DNA of 64,000 bases, taken from assembly GCA_022601335.1 (NCBI GenBank), contig JAJACV010000020.1, positions 37,893 through 101,892 on the forward strand. The letters are read 5' to 3'. Positions within the stretch are counted from its first letter, which is position 1; each line of letters starts with the position of its first letter. Source of the DNA: Chlamydiota bacterium. Its GTDB lineage: Bacteria; Chlamydiota; Chlamydiia; Chlamydiales; JAAZZY01. Of this stretch, positions 1 through 10,542 are shown piece after piece. The notes beneath the pieces are model-generated. The model was not told the DNA's origin. It searched no databases and saw nothing but the letters and a program-made list of their open reading frames with translations. The position numbers and the translations under genes are program-made.

Positions 1-5
1 TTTGG

Positions 6-1157
6 ATGCTGATCCCGACTCCGACCAATGGTGATTTAAGCCTTTACTTCCACCTCCCCTTCTGTACAAAGAAATGTGATTACTGTCATTTTTTTGTTTT
101 ACCAAACAAAAAAATGTATAAGGATCAATTACTACATTCCCTTTTGTTAGAAATAAATTTGCGCCGCCCCCAGTTAGAAGATTCTAACATATGCTCCATC
201 TATTTTGGTGGAGGCACTCCAGCTTTAGTAGGCCCTGAGTATATTGAAAGGCTACTTAAAGAATTGTCTTCCATCGTCTCAATAGAAAATATTGAAATCA
301 CCCTGGAGCTCAATCCAGAGAATCAATCGCTAGAACTGTTACAAGGTTATCGAAAAGCAGGCATTAATCGCTTGAGTTTAGGGGTCCAATCATTTGATAA
401 TGACCTTTTAAAGAAGTTGAGTAGAACCCATACAGCAAAAGATGTAGATTTAGCTATTAACCATTCTTTTGAAGCTGGATTTGAAAATATATCTATCGAC
501 CTCATGTATGACCTACCGACTCAAACAGTTGCAGACTGGCAAAACACACTTGAGCGGGCTATTTCCTACCCTATCGAACATCTCTCTTTGTACAATTTAT
601 CTATTGAAAAAGAAACGGTCTTTTATAAACATCGAGAAAAAATTACAGAACAAATGCCACAAGGAGAACTCTCTTTAACACTTTTTGAGATGGCTTGTAA
701 TCTCTTAAAAGAAGGAGGCTTCACTCCCTATGAAATTTCCGCATTTTGTAGAAAAGGAGCTTATTCAAGACACAACACAGGTTATTGGCTACAGCGCCCT
801 CATTTAGGTTTTGGTCCATCAGCCTTTTCTCTTTTTCCTCCTAATCGCTTTCAAAATGTAAAAAATCTAAAAAAATATTCTGAACTACTTAAAGAAGATC
901 AACTTCCTACTGATTTTACTGAAACTTTATGTAAAGAGGCTTTCTTAAGAGAGAGTTTTGCGCTTAACCTTAGACTCTATCAAGGGTTAAGCTTGCCTGA
1001 ATTTACTAATAGATTTGGCTCTTTGTCCTCAGAGCTTAAAGAGACTCTGAAGCGACTTGAAAAAATAGGTTGGATTACAAAAAAGGATCAAAGAATTTTT
1101 CTAACTGAATCTGGAAGACTCTATCACGATTCTGTAGCAAGTGAACTAGTTTACTAA
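6..1157 (+). CDS. hemW: Radical SAM heme chaperone HemW-like (coproporphyrinogen III oxidase-like)
   Basis: Translation has CTKKCDYC (CxxxCxxC radical SAM motif) and GGGTP; start close to window edge. Confidence 0.88.
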   Translation: MLIPTPTNGDLSLYFHLPFCTKKCDYCHFFVLPNKKMYKDQLLHSLLLEINLRRPQLEDSNICSIYFGGGTPALVGPEYIERLLKELSSIVSIENIEITLELNPENQSLELLQGYRKAGINRLSLGVQSFDNDLLKKLSRTHTAKDVDLAINHSFEAGFENISIDLMYDLPTQTVADWQNTLERAISYPIEHLSLYNLSIEKETVFYKHREKITEQMPQGELSLTLFEMACNLLKEGGFTPYEISAFCRKGAYSRHNTGYWLQRPHLGFGPSAFSLFPPNRFQNVKNLKKYSELLKEDQLPTDFTETLCKEAFLRESFALNLRLYQGLSLPEFTNRFGSLSSELKETLKRLEKIGWITKKDQRIFLTESGRLYHDSVASELVY

Positions 1158-3272
1158 AACGTCAGAAAACCCTTCATCATGATACAATTTCATTTCAGGA
1201 GGAACACTATCCACAAAATTCTCAAGATATCTAGCTATGGAAGACTCATAAGAAGAATTCGATTTCTCTAAAGGGATAGTAGAAACTTTTTCTACTAAAC
1301 TCGGTACATACACTGCAAAAAAATCACTCATTTTCTTTGAGGAATCAGCACCCTCTCTAAGTAGTGAACAAACAAAGGATTGAATAGCATTTTCAGAGAT
1401 AGATTTCCCTTGAATCTCATGTCCCTTTATTATTTGATTCATACGTTCAAAATCTAGCTCTGTTTCTAAGTGTTTTTTATTTAGAGCATATTTTAAAACT
1501 CTCAAAGTATCCTCTACTAATAAACCGCGTGAGTAAAGATTCAACAAAAACTCTTTTGCATACACATATTTTTTAGGAGAAATATGTGCTAGAAGTGCTT
1601 CATACGCTGGGGCGTCATTTCCCACTTCAGAACCTATCCCTGAATCCTCACTTAACCTGGAAGATAAAGTTCTCACTGAGTTTACATCGCTTATAACAGA
1701 GGCACTTTCAAAAACAGAAGCAAGCTCAGAGTCGCTGCTAACAATTGATTGAGTATCTATAAAAGCTGCTCCTAAATCCTCACTTAACCTGGAAGATAAA
1801 GTTCTCACTGAGCTTATGTCACTTATAACAGAGGCATTTTCGAAAACAGAAGCTAGCTCAGAGTCGCTGCTAACGATTGATTGAGTATCTATATCTGAAG
1901 ATGCTTTGACAAGTCGAGGCCCAGTATAGGAACCTGCTCGAATCCAATGAGGACTAGACGCTCTGTCTATATAGCCTGAAGTAACATCCATTTCTTCATC
2001 AATGCTCTCAAGGCTGTCTTTCTTTTGAGGTTTTGGTGTCTTTTTCAAAGGCTCATTTAAAAAGAAATTTACTCTCTCAAGCTCTCCATTAATTTCATTT
2101 TTTAAATCATTTAGTTGCCCCATAAGCCTTTGTTTTGCATGTGCAAGACTTCTTTTTAGAAGTACAAAATTCTTTTGTCGCTCATGAGCGATCTCAGTTG
2201 GATTTTTTTTCGTAGATTGCGCATAAGATGAATAAGCTTCTTTTGAAAAACTTTGAATCTCTTCTTTTACTTTGCTTTTAGTTTTTTTAAATTTGCTGTG
2301 TAAGGAATACCCACTTTCAATTGTATCAATGATAAACTCATCATGCTTTGCTACTTTTTCAGCCGTTTTATAAAACGAGGTTTTAACAAAGCTATATACC
2401 CCTCGCCTAAAGCTTGAAAAAAGCCTTGATAAAAGACTTTTATTTTTAGCTGATTTTTTTGAAAGTTTTTGAATTTCACGCCCTACCAAGGCTGGATTCT
2501 TAATAACAAATTCTGCTGTTTTAGAAGCTGCTTTTTTACAGATCGCTTTTTTAGCCTCAGATTTCATAATTTTAAACTCTGAGGGAAGTTCGCTGAAGTC
2601 GTGAAGTAGATCGATAGCACCAGCAGACAGTTTTCTCACATGAGTTTTGATAGGCTTCATTCGTTCACTCTTCTTTAAGTTTGCAAGTGCACGTTGAAAG
2701 TCATTTTCAGCTTCCTGAGTTTTTTCAAGGGCTTCATTATATTCATCAAGAGCCATAAGCACTTTAGGATCGCTAATTAAGTGTGAATGCAAGCGCTCTA
2801 AGCTTTTTAAACTTAGAGGATCGAAATGAAAATCATTAAAATCACTTTCTAATCGAACAAATCTCGATTGTATTTGATTTAACTCTTTTTTGCGCTGAAT
2901 CAAAAGATTAGGATCTTTTTGGAAAACACTCACCAAACTAATTAGATTTGAGCCAATTTCCTGAGGTTTCGTTTGATTCTTTGTATTAATATTTAATATC
3001 TTAGAAAAAACAGAGGTTTTATAGACTGTTTTTTCGTTCAGATTTGAATAAGGATTCACCCTATTACAGAATTTTTGAAAACTCTTTTTATGCAAGCTAT
3101 AGGCCTTATTGCCTATTTGAACATTAACAGATCTGCCTATACAGCGATGAAAGAGGTTCGCTATACGAATCCCTCTTTTATCAGAGCCTTCTTTATCTAT
3201 AGATTTGTGCTGATTTTTACACATATCATAGAAATGAAGTCTATTTGATTGTTTCTGTACGTAAACAGGCAT
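1146..3272 (-). CDS. Hypothetical large protein, coiled-coil/Lys-rich with internal Ser-rich tandem repeat; candidate effector
   Basis: Long ORF, no recognised enzyme motif; two near-identical 44-aa units (IDTQSIVSSDSELASVFE.ASVISD..SVRTLSSRLSED). Confidence 0.75.
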   Translation of the reverse strand: MPVYVQKQSNRLHFYDMCKNQHKSIDKEGSDKRGIRIANLFHRCIGRSVNVQIGNKAYSLHKKSFQKFCNRVNPYSNLNEKTVYKTSVFSKILNINTKNQTKPQEIGSNLISLVSVFQKDPNLLIQRKKELNQIQSRFVRLESDFNDFHFDPLSLKSLERLHSHLISDPKVLMALDEYNEALEKTQEAENDFQRALANLKKSERMKPIKTHVRKLSAGAIDLLHDFSELPSEFKIMKSEAKKAICKKAASKTAEFVIKNPALVGREIQKLSKKSAKNKSLLSRLFSSFRRGVYSFVKTSFYKTAEKVAKHDEFIIDTIESGYSLHSKFKKTKSKVKEEIQSFSKEAYSSYAQSTKKNPTEIAHERQKNFVLLKRSLAHAKQRLMGQLNDLKNEINGELERVNFFLNEPLKKTPKPQKKDSLESIDEEMDVTSGYIDRASSPHWIRAGSYTGPRLVKASSDIDTQSIVSSDSELASVFENASVISDISSVRTLSSRLSEDLGAAFIDTQSIVSSDSELASVFESASVISDVNSVRTLSSRLSEDSGIGSEVGNDAPAYEALLAHISPKKYVYAKEFLLNLYSRGLLVEDTLRVLKYALNKKHLETELDFERMNQIIKGHEIQGKSISENAIQSFVCSLLREGADSSKKMSDFFAVYVPSLVEKVSTIPLEKSNSSYESSIARYLENFVDSVPPEMKLYHDEGFSDVLVN
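1644..1892. repeat. Two tandem copies of a 132-bp unit inside the hypothetical CDS
   Basis: atcctcacttaacctggaagataaagttctcactgag... begins at 1644 and again at 1776 (period 132 bp = 44 codons). Confidence 0.9.
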
Positions 3273-3677
3273 GAATTAATCTCCTTGTCTAATAATTATA
3301 TCACAAAAATATTAAATTGTCAATACTTAAAAAATATTCAACCCTCTTAATTTCAGAACTTTATTGTTTTTATTTTTCAATCCTCCTTACAATAAGCATT
3401 TTAGCCCCCTTTATACGAAATCCACGAACCACCCCATTTTTAGATATTCAAAGCAGATTCTATTCCACCTATGTAAAAATGTAATTTAACACACTTTTAG
3501 AGCTTCTTCAGTTATTTAAAAAAAGGAGCAAGCAAATTCAATCGTGTACATCTTGTATGGATTCTCATAGAAATATTTAAATTACACCACATAGTAAAGT
3601 ATGTTTATTGATTGAAAAAGAATTCAGAAATAGGCTAATATCCCGCAAATTAACTTTCTTTCAACAGGACATCACAC

Positions 3678-5594
3678 GTGAGAAGATCTATTTGTTTTTG
3701 CGAGCCCTCCTTAGCCCTAGCGGGTCAAGAAGGCACTTGGAAATTTATTTACACAACCTCCCAAACTTTAGAAAAGGGAGCCTGTTTAAAATTTGATCTC
3801 CTTTCAAAAGGAAGAGAGATTGATTGGGAGCTTCCAACTCACGACCCTAAATCCAAATCAAACCTTATTTATTCAGTTATTAACGAAAAAACAATTGTTT
3901 ATGCAAAGCCCGTAGAAGTTCCTCACCAATACGCGCCCCAGTATGCTTTTACGCTCCCCGAAAAAATTAAAGCTGGATCGACCTTCACCATTATCCTAGG
4001 CCCTTCTCCTAAACTTACAGCAAAACAACAGAAAACAGCGAAAGGAAGCACAAGTCAAAATCTAACGCAAAGAAGGCGCCATTTTCTGATTTACGTAGAC
4101 CCGAAAGGGACGGGTGATTTTCAAGACCCTGAAATATTTACAATGGACGTGCGAGGAAATGAACTTCACTATATCCGCATCATTACCCCCTCGTTTGTCA
4201 CAAGAAATAAACGCTTTGATATTGTCATTCGATTTGAAGATATTTTTGGAAATTTAACCAATAATGCGCCGGAAGATACTCTTGTAGAACTCTCTTATGA
4301 GCAACTTAGGGAAAACTTAAATTGGAAGCTCTTTATTCCAGAAACGGGCTTTGTGACTCTCCCCAATTTTTATTTTAATGAAGTGGGCACCTACCGTATT
4401 CAGCTTAAAAATTTAAAAACAAATCATATTTACTATTCTTCGCCCATTAAAAGTTTTGTTGGAGAAGAAAAAACACTTCTTTGGGGCATGCTGCATGGTG
4501 AATCTGAGCGTATGGACTCTCTAGATAATGTTGAAAATTGTCTTAGGCATATGAGAGATGAACAAGCTCTTAATTTCTTTGCATCTTCCTCTTTTGATGC
4601 TATTGAAGAGACTCCTGATGAAGGGTGGAAAGCTATTTCACAAAACATCGCTGAATTTAATGAATCAGATCGATTTACCACTTACTTGGGCTTTCAGTGG
4701 GTTGGAGAGCCTCAAAAAGAAGGTATGCGTCAATTTTTATACCTGAAAGATCAAAAATCTATTCTAAGATATAAAGACTCCAAATCAAACTCACTTAAAA
4801 AAGTTTATAAAGGCGCATCCCCTAAAGATTTTTTATCCATCCCTTCTTTTACGATGGGAAAAGGATGTGAATTTGATTTCAATGATTTTAACCCTGAGTT
4901 TGAGAGACTCGTAGAAATTTATAATGCTTGGGGCTCATCCGAATGTTGTGCCAAAGAAAAAAATAAATTCCCTATTAAGTGGGGCGGCAAAGGAGGGATG
5001 AAAGAATCTCCTAAAGGCTCTGTCATAGCAGCTCTCAAAAGAAATTGTCGCTTTGGCTTCGTAGCAGGAGGTCTCGATGATCGAGGGGTTTACACAGACT
5101 TTTTTGAGTCAGGTCAAGAACAATACACTCCAGGACTTACAGCTATTTTATCCGATGAACAAAGTAGAGAATCTGTTTTCCAAGCTCTCTACAACCGATC
5201 TTGTTACGCAACATCTGGAGCTCGTATACTGCTTGGATTCAATATTTCAGGCTACCGTATGGGAAGCGAAATCTCTACAGGCGAAAAGCCAGGCCTCGCA
5301 ATAAACCGCCATATCCATGGATTTGTTGCAGGTACCAATCCTATAGAAAAAATTGAAATCGTAAGAAATGGAGACGTTATACACACGCTTACTCCCAACG
5401 AGAAAAATTATGATTTCACCTACGATGATTTAGTTGACCTCAGAGAGATCATCCTCAAATCCAAAGAGGCACCTCCTTTTGTCTTTTACTACATTCGCGT
5501 CATTCAAAGTGATGGTCATGTGGCATGGAGCTCTCCTATTTGGATAGACTATATAGAGAAGGAAAAGGGCGCTAAGAAAAGCGGAAAAAAATAA
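3678..5594 (+). CDS. DUF3604-like conserved protein (GTG start)
   Basis: RRSICFCEPSLALAGQEGTWKF..., WGMLHGESERMDSLDNVENCLRHMRD, YNAWGSSECCAKEKNKFPI; resembles DUF3604 family as remembered. Confidence 0.75.
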   Translation: MRRSICFCEPSLALAGQEGTWKFIYTTSQTLEKGACLKFDLLSKGREIDWELPTHDPKSKSNLIYSVINEKTIVYAKPVEVPHQYAPQYAFTLPEKIKAGSTFTIILGPSPKLTAKQQKTAKGSTSQNLTQRRRHFLIYVDPKGTGDFQDPEIFTMDVRGNELHYIRIITPSFVTRNKRFDIVIRFEDIFGNLTNNAPEDTLVELSYEQLRENLNWKLFIPETGFVTLPNFYFNEVGTYRIQLKNLKTNHIYYSSPIKSFVGEEKTLLWGMLHGESERMDSLDNVENCLRHMRDEQALNFFASSSFDAIEETPDEGWKAISQNIAEFNESDRFTTYLGFQWVGEPQKEGMRQFLYLKDQKSILRYKDSKSNSLKKVYKGASPKDFLSIPSFTMGKGCEFDFNDFNPEFERLVEIYNAWGSSECCAKEKNKFPIKWGGKGGMKESPKGSVIAALKRNCRFGFVAGGLDDRGVYTDFFESGQEQYTPGLTAILSDEQSRESVFQALYNRSCYATSGARILLGFNISGYRMGSEISTGEKPGLAINRHIHGFVAGTNPIEKIEIVRNGDVIHTLTPNEKNYDFTYDDLVDLREIILKSKEAPPFVFYYIRVIQSDGHVAWSSPIWIDYIEKEKGAKKSGKK

Positions 5595-5672
5595 AGCCTG
5601 TTTATTTTAAATCATACTCTTGACAATATAACATAGCTCAAGCTAAACCTGCGTTACAGGGGAGCTAACAGT

Positions 5673-5804
5673 ATGTCAACAGGATCTTGGTCACTAATAG
5701 CAGCAGGAGCGCTTACGCTACTTGCCATAATAGGATTTGCAATTGGTTCGCTTCTAAGCCGCCCTTCGAAAGAAAGTAATTCTCAAGAAGATCGCGAGAA
5801 TTAA
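5673..5804 (+). CDS. Small single-pass membrane protein, 43 aa (not in ORF track)
   Basis: MSTGSWSLIAAGALTLLAIIGFAIGSLLSRPSKESNSQEDREN; purine-rich caggggag upstream of ATG; one hydrophobic helix. Confidence 0.55.
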   Translation: MSTGSWSLIAAGALTLLAIIGFAIGSLLSRPSKESNSQEDREN

Positions 5805-5806
5805 CT

Positions 5807-7417
5807 CTACTTTAAAGACTCTAAGTGTTTTAAGTAGGCATCTCCGACTGGAACATCTTTGTAATCCTTAGACTCTTTACCTCTCTTTTTTGCAAAAAGG
5901 TCAATCATTTGATTGGCTAATACCTTCCCCAACTGAACCCCCTCTTGATCAAAAGAGTTGATATTCCAAATAAACCCTTGAAAAGCAACTTTATGCTCAT
6001 AATAGGCTAGAAGTGCTCCGAGTGTAAATGGATCTAACTTCTTGCCTAATAAAACCCTAGAGGGTCTATTCCCTGGAAAGTTCTTGTTAGGATTATCGTT
6101 TTTATGGCCATTTGCTAAAGCCATGGATTGAGCAAACATGTTTGATAGTAATTTTTCATGTGAAAGAGTCCCTTGCACTTCAAGATCATCTCCGTACTGA
6201 GATTCTTTAAAGCTAATAAACTCAATGGGAACTGGAGTCGTTCCTTGATGCAGCATTTGAAAAAATGAATGCTGAGCATTTGTTCCTGGCTCACCCCAGA
6301 TAATAGGTCCTGTATCAAAATCAACGGCATTCCCTTTTTTATCGATTCTTTTCCCATTAGATTCCATATCGAGTTGTTGCAAATGAGCTGCGAAGCGGCC
6401 GAGTGCTTGACTATAAGGAATAATAGCGACCGTGTGGTGATTGAGAAAAGTTCGATTCCAAATGCCGAGCAAAGCAGACATCAGGGGGAGGTTTTTTTTA
6501 GGATCACGCGTATTTAATGCGTGTTTATCCATATAATTTGCTCCTCGAAGAATTTCTTTGTATTGATCATATCCGAGACAAAAGGCGAGAGGAATACCTC
6601 CGACCATGGATGTAACAGAATAGCGCCCTCCAATGAAGTCCCACATATAAAAACGCTCTAAATAGCGTTCAGGATCATCAAGAGGACTTCCTTTCCCAGT
6701 TACAACGATAAAGTGCCCTTTAGGATCTAGTCCTTTTTTTTCAAAGTGATGCCGCATTAAAGCTTCATTAGTCAAAGTTTCTAAGGTTCCTCCTGACTTG
6801 GAAATAGAAGCTACGAGGGTTTTACTTAGATCGATACTCTGAGCCACTGAAGCGGCGTTATCAGGGTCTACATTTGAAACAAAATGTAGAGTTCTATTTG
6901 GCTTGTTCAAGTGCTGCATAGCGACCGTTAGCGCTTTCGCTCCAAGCTCAGAGCCTCCGATACCGACTACAACGAGATGGATAAATTTTTCATGCTCTTC
7001 ATTATCTTTAATAAAAGCTTCTAATTTTTGGTTTTCGACTAGAGCCTCTTTAGTTGCAGCCTTTGCTTTTTCACTTTGATTTTGATCTTCGAAAAAATCT
7101 CTCATCGCTGTATGTAAAACAGATCGATTTTCAGACTCAAAACCTTCAATAAAGTTTAAAACTTCTCCGGACTGCATCGCTTGCATTTTATCAAAGACAT
7201 TTGCCTCTTCACTTAATTTAATCAAGTGATCGAGAACGTTATCGTCTACTTGCTCTGTGGCGAATAAAAGACGAAAGTGTTCATTATCTACAAAAAATTG
7301 ATTGACTCTATCTGGGTTAAAAGATTGAGGGTTCGTAAGGTCAAAGGGCTTTTGAGCTAATTTTCTCAGTTCATTTACAGAGGCATATTGATTAAAAATT
7401 GTCATTAAACTTTCCAC
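5807..7417 (-). CDS. pgi: Glucose-6-phosphate isomerase
   Basis: Full-length homology pattern: VVVGIGGSELGAKAL, SKSGGTLET, GGRYSVTSMVG, WGEPGTNAQHSFFQMLHQGT. Confidence 0.95.
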   Translation of the reverse strand: MESLMTIFNQYASVNELRKLAQKPFDLTNPQSFNPDRVNQFFVDNEHFRLLFATEQVDDNVLDHLIKLSEEANVFDKMQAMQSGEVLNFIEGFESENRSVLHTAMRDFFEDQNQSEKAKAATKEALVENQKLEAFIKDNEEHEKFIHLVVVGIGGSELGAKALTVAMQHLNKPNRTLHFVSNVDPDNAASVAQSIDLSKTLVASISKSGGTLETLTNEALMRHHFEKKGLDPKGHFIVVTGKGSPLDDPERYLERFYMWDFIGGRYSVTSMVGGIPLAFCLGYDQYKEILRGANYMDKHALNTRDPKKNLPLMSALLGIWNRTFLNHHTVAIIPYSQALGRFAAHLQQLDMESNGKRIDKKGNAVDFDTGPIIWGEPGTNAQHSFFQMLHQGTTPVPIEFISFKESQYGDDLEVQGTLSHEKLLSNMFAQSMALANGHKNDNPNKNFPGNRPSRVLLGKKLDPFTLGALLAYYEHKVAFQGFIWNINSFDQEGVQLGKVLANQMIDLFAKKRGKESKDYKDVPVGDAYLKHLESLK

Positions 7418-8498
7418 TTTTTTTATATTCTTTAAAAGCTATTTCTTGAGTTATTCCTACAGGATCTTTCAAATAAACGATTTCACCTCCAGCTGCACAA
7501 AAACCTTCAAGCTTTCTTTTAGTCCATTCATCTACTTCAAGAATAAATAAAACATCTAAGCCTTCCCAATTGACAGCTAAATGTCTCTCAGATAGATACC
7601 GTACGGAATCTTTAGATTCAATAAGGTCAAAAATAGTCTCATAAAAGGCTATTTCTTTAGGATCACAAATTCTTTTCGAAGGAACTACAATTCCTAATGC
7701 GGGTGATGCAGCGGGTCTTTGATAAGGCAGAAAAGTATCACTAATAAATCCATTTGGATATCCCCCACAACCCCAACTTAATGCATGAGGAATGCAAATA
7801 GGTGATTTTTTAACTCCGATTTGAATAAAGTCAAATCCTTCATGGTCTAAGAGTTGGTAGATATGCAATCTAGATTTAATGTGTCCTGCATTAAATAAAA
7901 CATATGGCAGAAGTACAGATGGAAATTGTGAAACAAGGACTTCAAAATAGTCTACAGCTTGTTCCATGCAAAAAAAACGTAGAAGATTTTGTCCGTACTC
8001 TGAATGGATCAAGTTATCAGGGACAACGTTCGATAAACTTTTGCAAGGCAGACCGCTGAGATTATGAAACGCTTGTGCATCAGAGAACCACTCCAAAAAT
8101 TTATTTCTTAACATCAGCGTTTGCTCACTATCCCAAATCCATTTAGTCATTAAATCCAACGAGCCTTTAAAAATGAGACACCCAATAGTGTGATCTTCAA
8201 ATTCAGACCATAACGTTTCAAAAAAGTGGTCTAGAGCAAGATGCAGAGATTTATATTGCGTCGTATCGGATAAGGGCAGAGGCAGGTCTCCAAAAAGCCC
8301 TAAATCTAAATCCCAAAGAATATTAAGCCCTTTATCAACTACTTTTTGAGCTTCTTTCTTTTGAGCTGTCCAATCGAGCGGAGAATCTAATTTAGCAGAC
8401 AACGTAATTTTGACAGTATTAAAAGCATCTTGAGGCATATCAGAAAAATGCCCGTCAAAAACTTGGGGGATAGCCGTCTTTTTTGTTTCCTGTTCCAT
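7392..8498 (-). CDS. Conserved chlamydial hypothetical protein
   Basis: Long ORF upstream of and overlapping pgi start by 26 bp; no recognised domain. Confidence 0.7.
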   Translation of the reverse strand: MEQETKKTAIPQVFDGHFSDMPQDAFNTVKITLSAKLDSPLDWTAQKKEAQKVVDKGLNILWDLDLGLFGDLPLPLSDTTQYKSLHLALDHFFETLWSEFEDHTIGCLIFKGSLDLMTKWIWDSEQTLMLRNKFLEWFSDAQAFHNLSGLPCKSLSNVVPDNLIHSEYGQNLLRFFCMEQAVDYFEVLVSQFPSVLLPYVLFNAGHIKSRLHIYQLLDHEGFDFIQIGVKKSPICIPHALSWGCGGYPNGFISDTFLPYQRPAASPALGIVVPSKRICDPKEIAFYETIFDLIESKDSVRYLSERHLAVNWEGLDVLFILEVDEWTKRKLEGFCAAGGEIVYLKDPVGITQEIAFKEYKKSGKFNDNF

Positions 8499-8531
8499 AT
8501 AATTCTAGAATAATTTGAAATTAAGTCTATA

Positions 8532-9212
8532 TTAACTATGTACACACATTTGGAATTTAGAAAAATAAAAAGAACGTTTTTTTTCCTTCCATAGGTTCAT
8601 AAAATAGGATCCACCGTAATCAGAGACATCTGAAGTAAAGTATGGATTTGGGAAAAGTGAGCTAAAAGAAGAGTGGTCTAAAAAGTGGCGGGAAATTTGT
8701 TGAAAATAGTTTTCATCATCAGTGACTACATGAGCCACTCCACCGGGTTTAAGTACACGAGAGAGTTCATTTAAGAAAGGAGCTTGTATCAAGCGATGTT
8801 TTGCATGCCTTTTTTTAGGCCAAGGATCTGGAAAATTTATGGATATTTGATCTATGGTCTGTGTATCCACATAATGCGTAGCAATATCTAAGGCCTCTCC
8901 ACAGCAAATAAGAAGATTATTTAGTCCCCTATTTTTCATTTTTGACCAAATTTTTCTAACTCGGTCAAAACGCATTTCAAGGGCAATCCAATTCCATTGG
9001 GGATACAGCTCTGCTTTTTGACAAATCCAATCTCCGTTTCCACTACAAAACTCTAAATGAATAGGATTGGGGGTGGAAAATAAATTTTGCAATGGGTTCT
9101 CTAAAAGGACCCTTTCGGTTCTTTGAGGAATATAAAGAATGTTTTGACTCTTATCGAAAAAAACTTTTTGTTTTTTGTCTTTAAAAGGTGAAAGTAAATC
9201 TTTTGGTGTCAT
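8532..9212 (-). CDS. trmB: tRNA (guanine-N7-)-methyltransferase
   Basis: LEFCSGNGDW, NFPDPWPKKRHAKHRL motif typical of TrmB. Confidence 0.92.
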   Translation of the reverse strand: MTPKDLLSPFKDKKQKVFFDKSQNILYIPQRTERVLLENPLQNLFSTPNPIHLEFCSGNGDWICQKAELYPQWNWIALEMRFDRVRKIWSKMKNRGLNNLLICCGEALDIATHYVDTQTIDQISINFPDPWPKKRHAKHRLIQAPFLNELSRVLKPGGVAHVVTDDENYFQQISRHFLDHSSFSSLFPNPYFTSDVSDYGGSYFMNLWKEKKRSFYFSKFQMCVHS

Positions 9213-9289
9213 AAAATGGGACTCTGTATTAATCTGGCGAGCCAGTATACATTAATTCTCTCATTTTTTCAAATGAACACGGATGAGAC

Positions 9290-10462
9290 ATGCTTTCACC
9301 CAAAATTTTTCATCTATGCCAAAATCGCCTTGGGTTAACAGAAACCTATCAAGAATTTAATAGAGAACCGCTTCTTTGCGTTTTGTGCGATGCTCTTCAC
9401 TTGTCAAAACCGGAAGAAAATGCCTCTATTTCTAAAGATTTCGAAAAAATCATCAAAAAACATTTACTTATACAAAGACACAACTTCACAGAGAAGTCTC
9501 TAAAAAAAACATTAGATCATGCTCAGAAACATTTGAACACGAAATATGCCCAAGAGGCTCATCTGCTTAAAGTTTCGGTTCTTATTTTAATTGAAGCGCC
9601 AAACTCCGAAGAGGAAGACGAAAAAAAATTTTATATCTGTGGCGTCGGTGACTTTAAAGTTTTAGAAATAAACAATCCCTCTAGTGTTCTTTTTTATGAC
9701 TCTGAAACCCCCTCTCTTCCCTTAGAATTATCATTAAAAAAAAGATTCCATTATCTTACTAATGTGATTGGGCAGTCTACAATGAAAGCTTCTACACATA
9801 AGTTTTCTTCTAAACAAATCCCTGATTTTTTGATTTTAAGTTACGGCAGCTATAGTTCAATTGGAGAAGACAAATGGGAACAAATAGTCTCAGAATTTGA
9901 GACTAAAAAAAACAATCTTATTCGCCTAGTATCTAAATCAAATGAAAAAGAACACTCCAATTTATTGGTGTATATTTCTCTACAAGACCATGAAATTAAA
10001 AACAAGAAATCAGCTATTGAAACTAAACTCAATAAACCGCCCTCAACCTCTTATTTCAACTTTAAAAAAGCGTTCTATTCGCTGAAGTGGACTTTGAAAG
10101 TTTTAGTAGTCTTAATACTAGGCATTTGTATTTTTGAGTTAACTCAAAAGACTTCTATGTTGTCCTCTTTTAACAATTCTACTTATGACAGCGTTAAAAG
10201 TTCTGTTCGAGAACCTCAGAAGAGTTTAAATTTAACTTCATTTAATTCCCCATCAAAGTTTTCGTTTATTAAGGAAAGAGCTTACATTGTGGATTTGAAA
10301 GAAAAATACGATCGACAAACACTGACTATTGAAAAGTTGAATATGCGCATACGGGATCAAGAGAAACTCCTTCGTGATCAACAAATTAAAACGTACCTCC
10401 CTATTCCTGTAGTAGAAATACCCAAACAAAAGCAACTTGGGGAGAGGTCTACTTCTTACTAA
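9290..10462 (+). CDS. PP2C-like (degenerate) membrane protein with C-terminal TM and coiled coil
   Basis: LLCVLCDALHLSKPEENAS, YICGVGDFKVLEINN, TNVIG, DFLILSYGSYSSIGED resemble PP2C motif order; TM near VLVVLILGICIFEL. Confidence 0.5.
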   Translation: MLSPKIFHLCQNRLGLTETYQEFNREPLLCVLCDALHLSKPEENASISKDFEKIIKKHLLIQRHNFTEKSLKKTLDHAQKHLNTKYAQEAHLLKVSVLILIEAPNSEEEDEKKFYICGVGDFKVLEINNPSSVLFYDSETPSLPLELSLKKRFHYLTNVIGQSTMKASTHKFSSKQIPDFLILSYGSYSSIGEDKWEQIVSEFETKKNNLIRLVSKSNEKEHSNLLVYISLQDHEIKNKKSAIETKLNKPPSTSYFNFKKAFYSLKWTLKVLVVLILGICIFELTQKTSMLSSFNNSTYDSVKSSVREPQKSLNLTSFNSPSKFSFIKERAYIVDLKEKYDRQTLTIEKLNMRIRDQEKLLRDQQIKTYLPIPVVEIPKQKQLGERSTSY

Positions 10463-10542
10463 AAATAAGTTTCCTCTTAACACTTGCAATATTATTCTCA
10501 AGCTGATTATCTTCTCCATTTTCTAGAGACTCTGAGGCGGCA

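Noticed and set aside
469-678. Short ORF inside hemW in another frame
   Set aside because: Fully overlaps a well-supported CDS; no domain-like composition
3608-3796. 62-aa ORF overlapping the DUF3604-like start
   Set aside because: Different frame from the conserved RRSICFCEPS sequence; the GTG-started ORF explains the region. Frameshift considered but not supported
4433-4681. Antisense ORF within the DUF3604-like gene
   Set aside because: Shadow ORF opposite a conserved CDS
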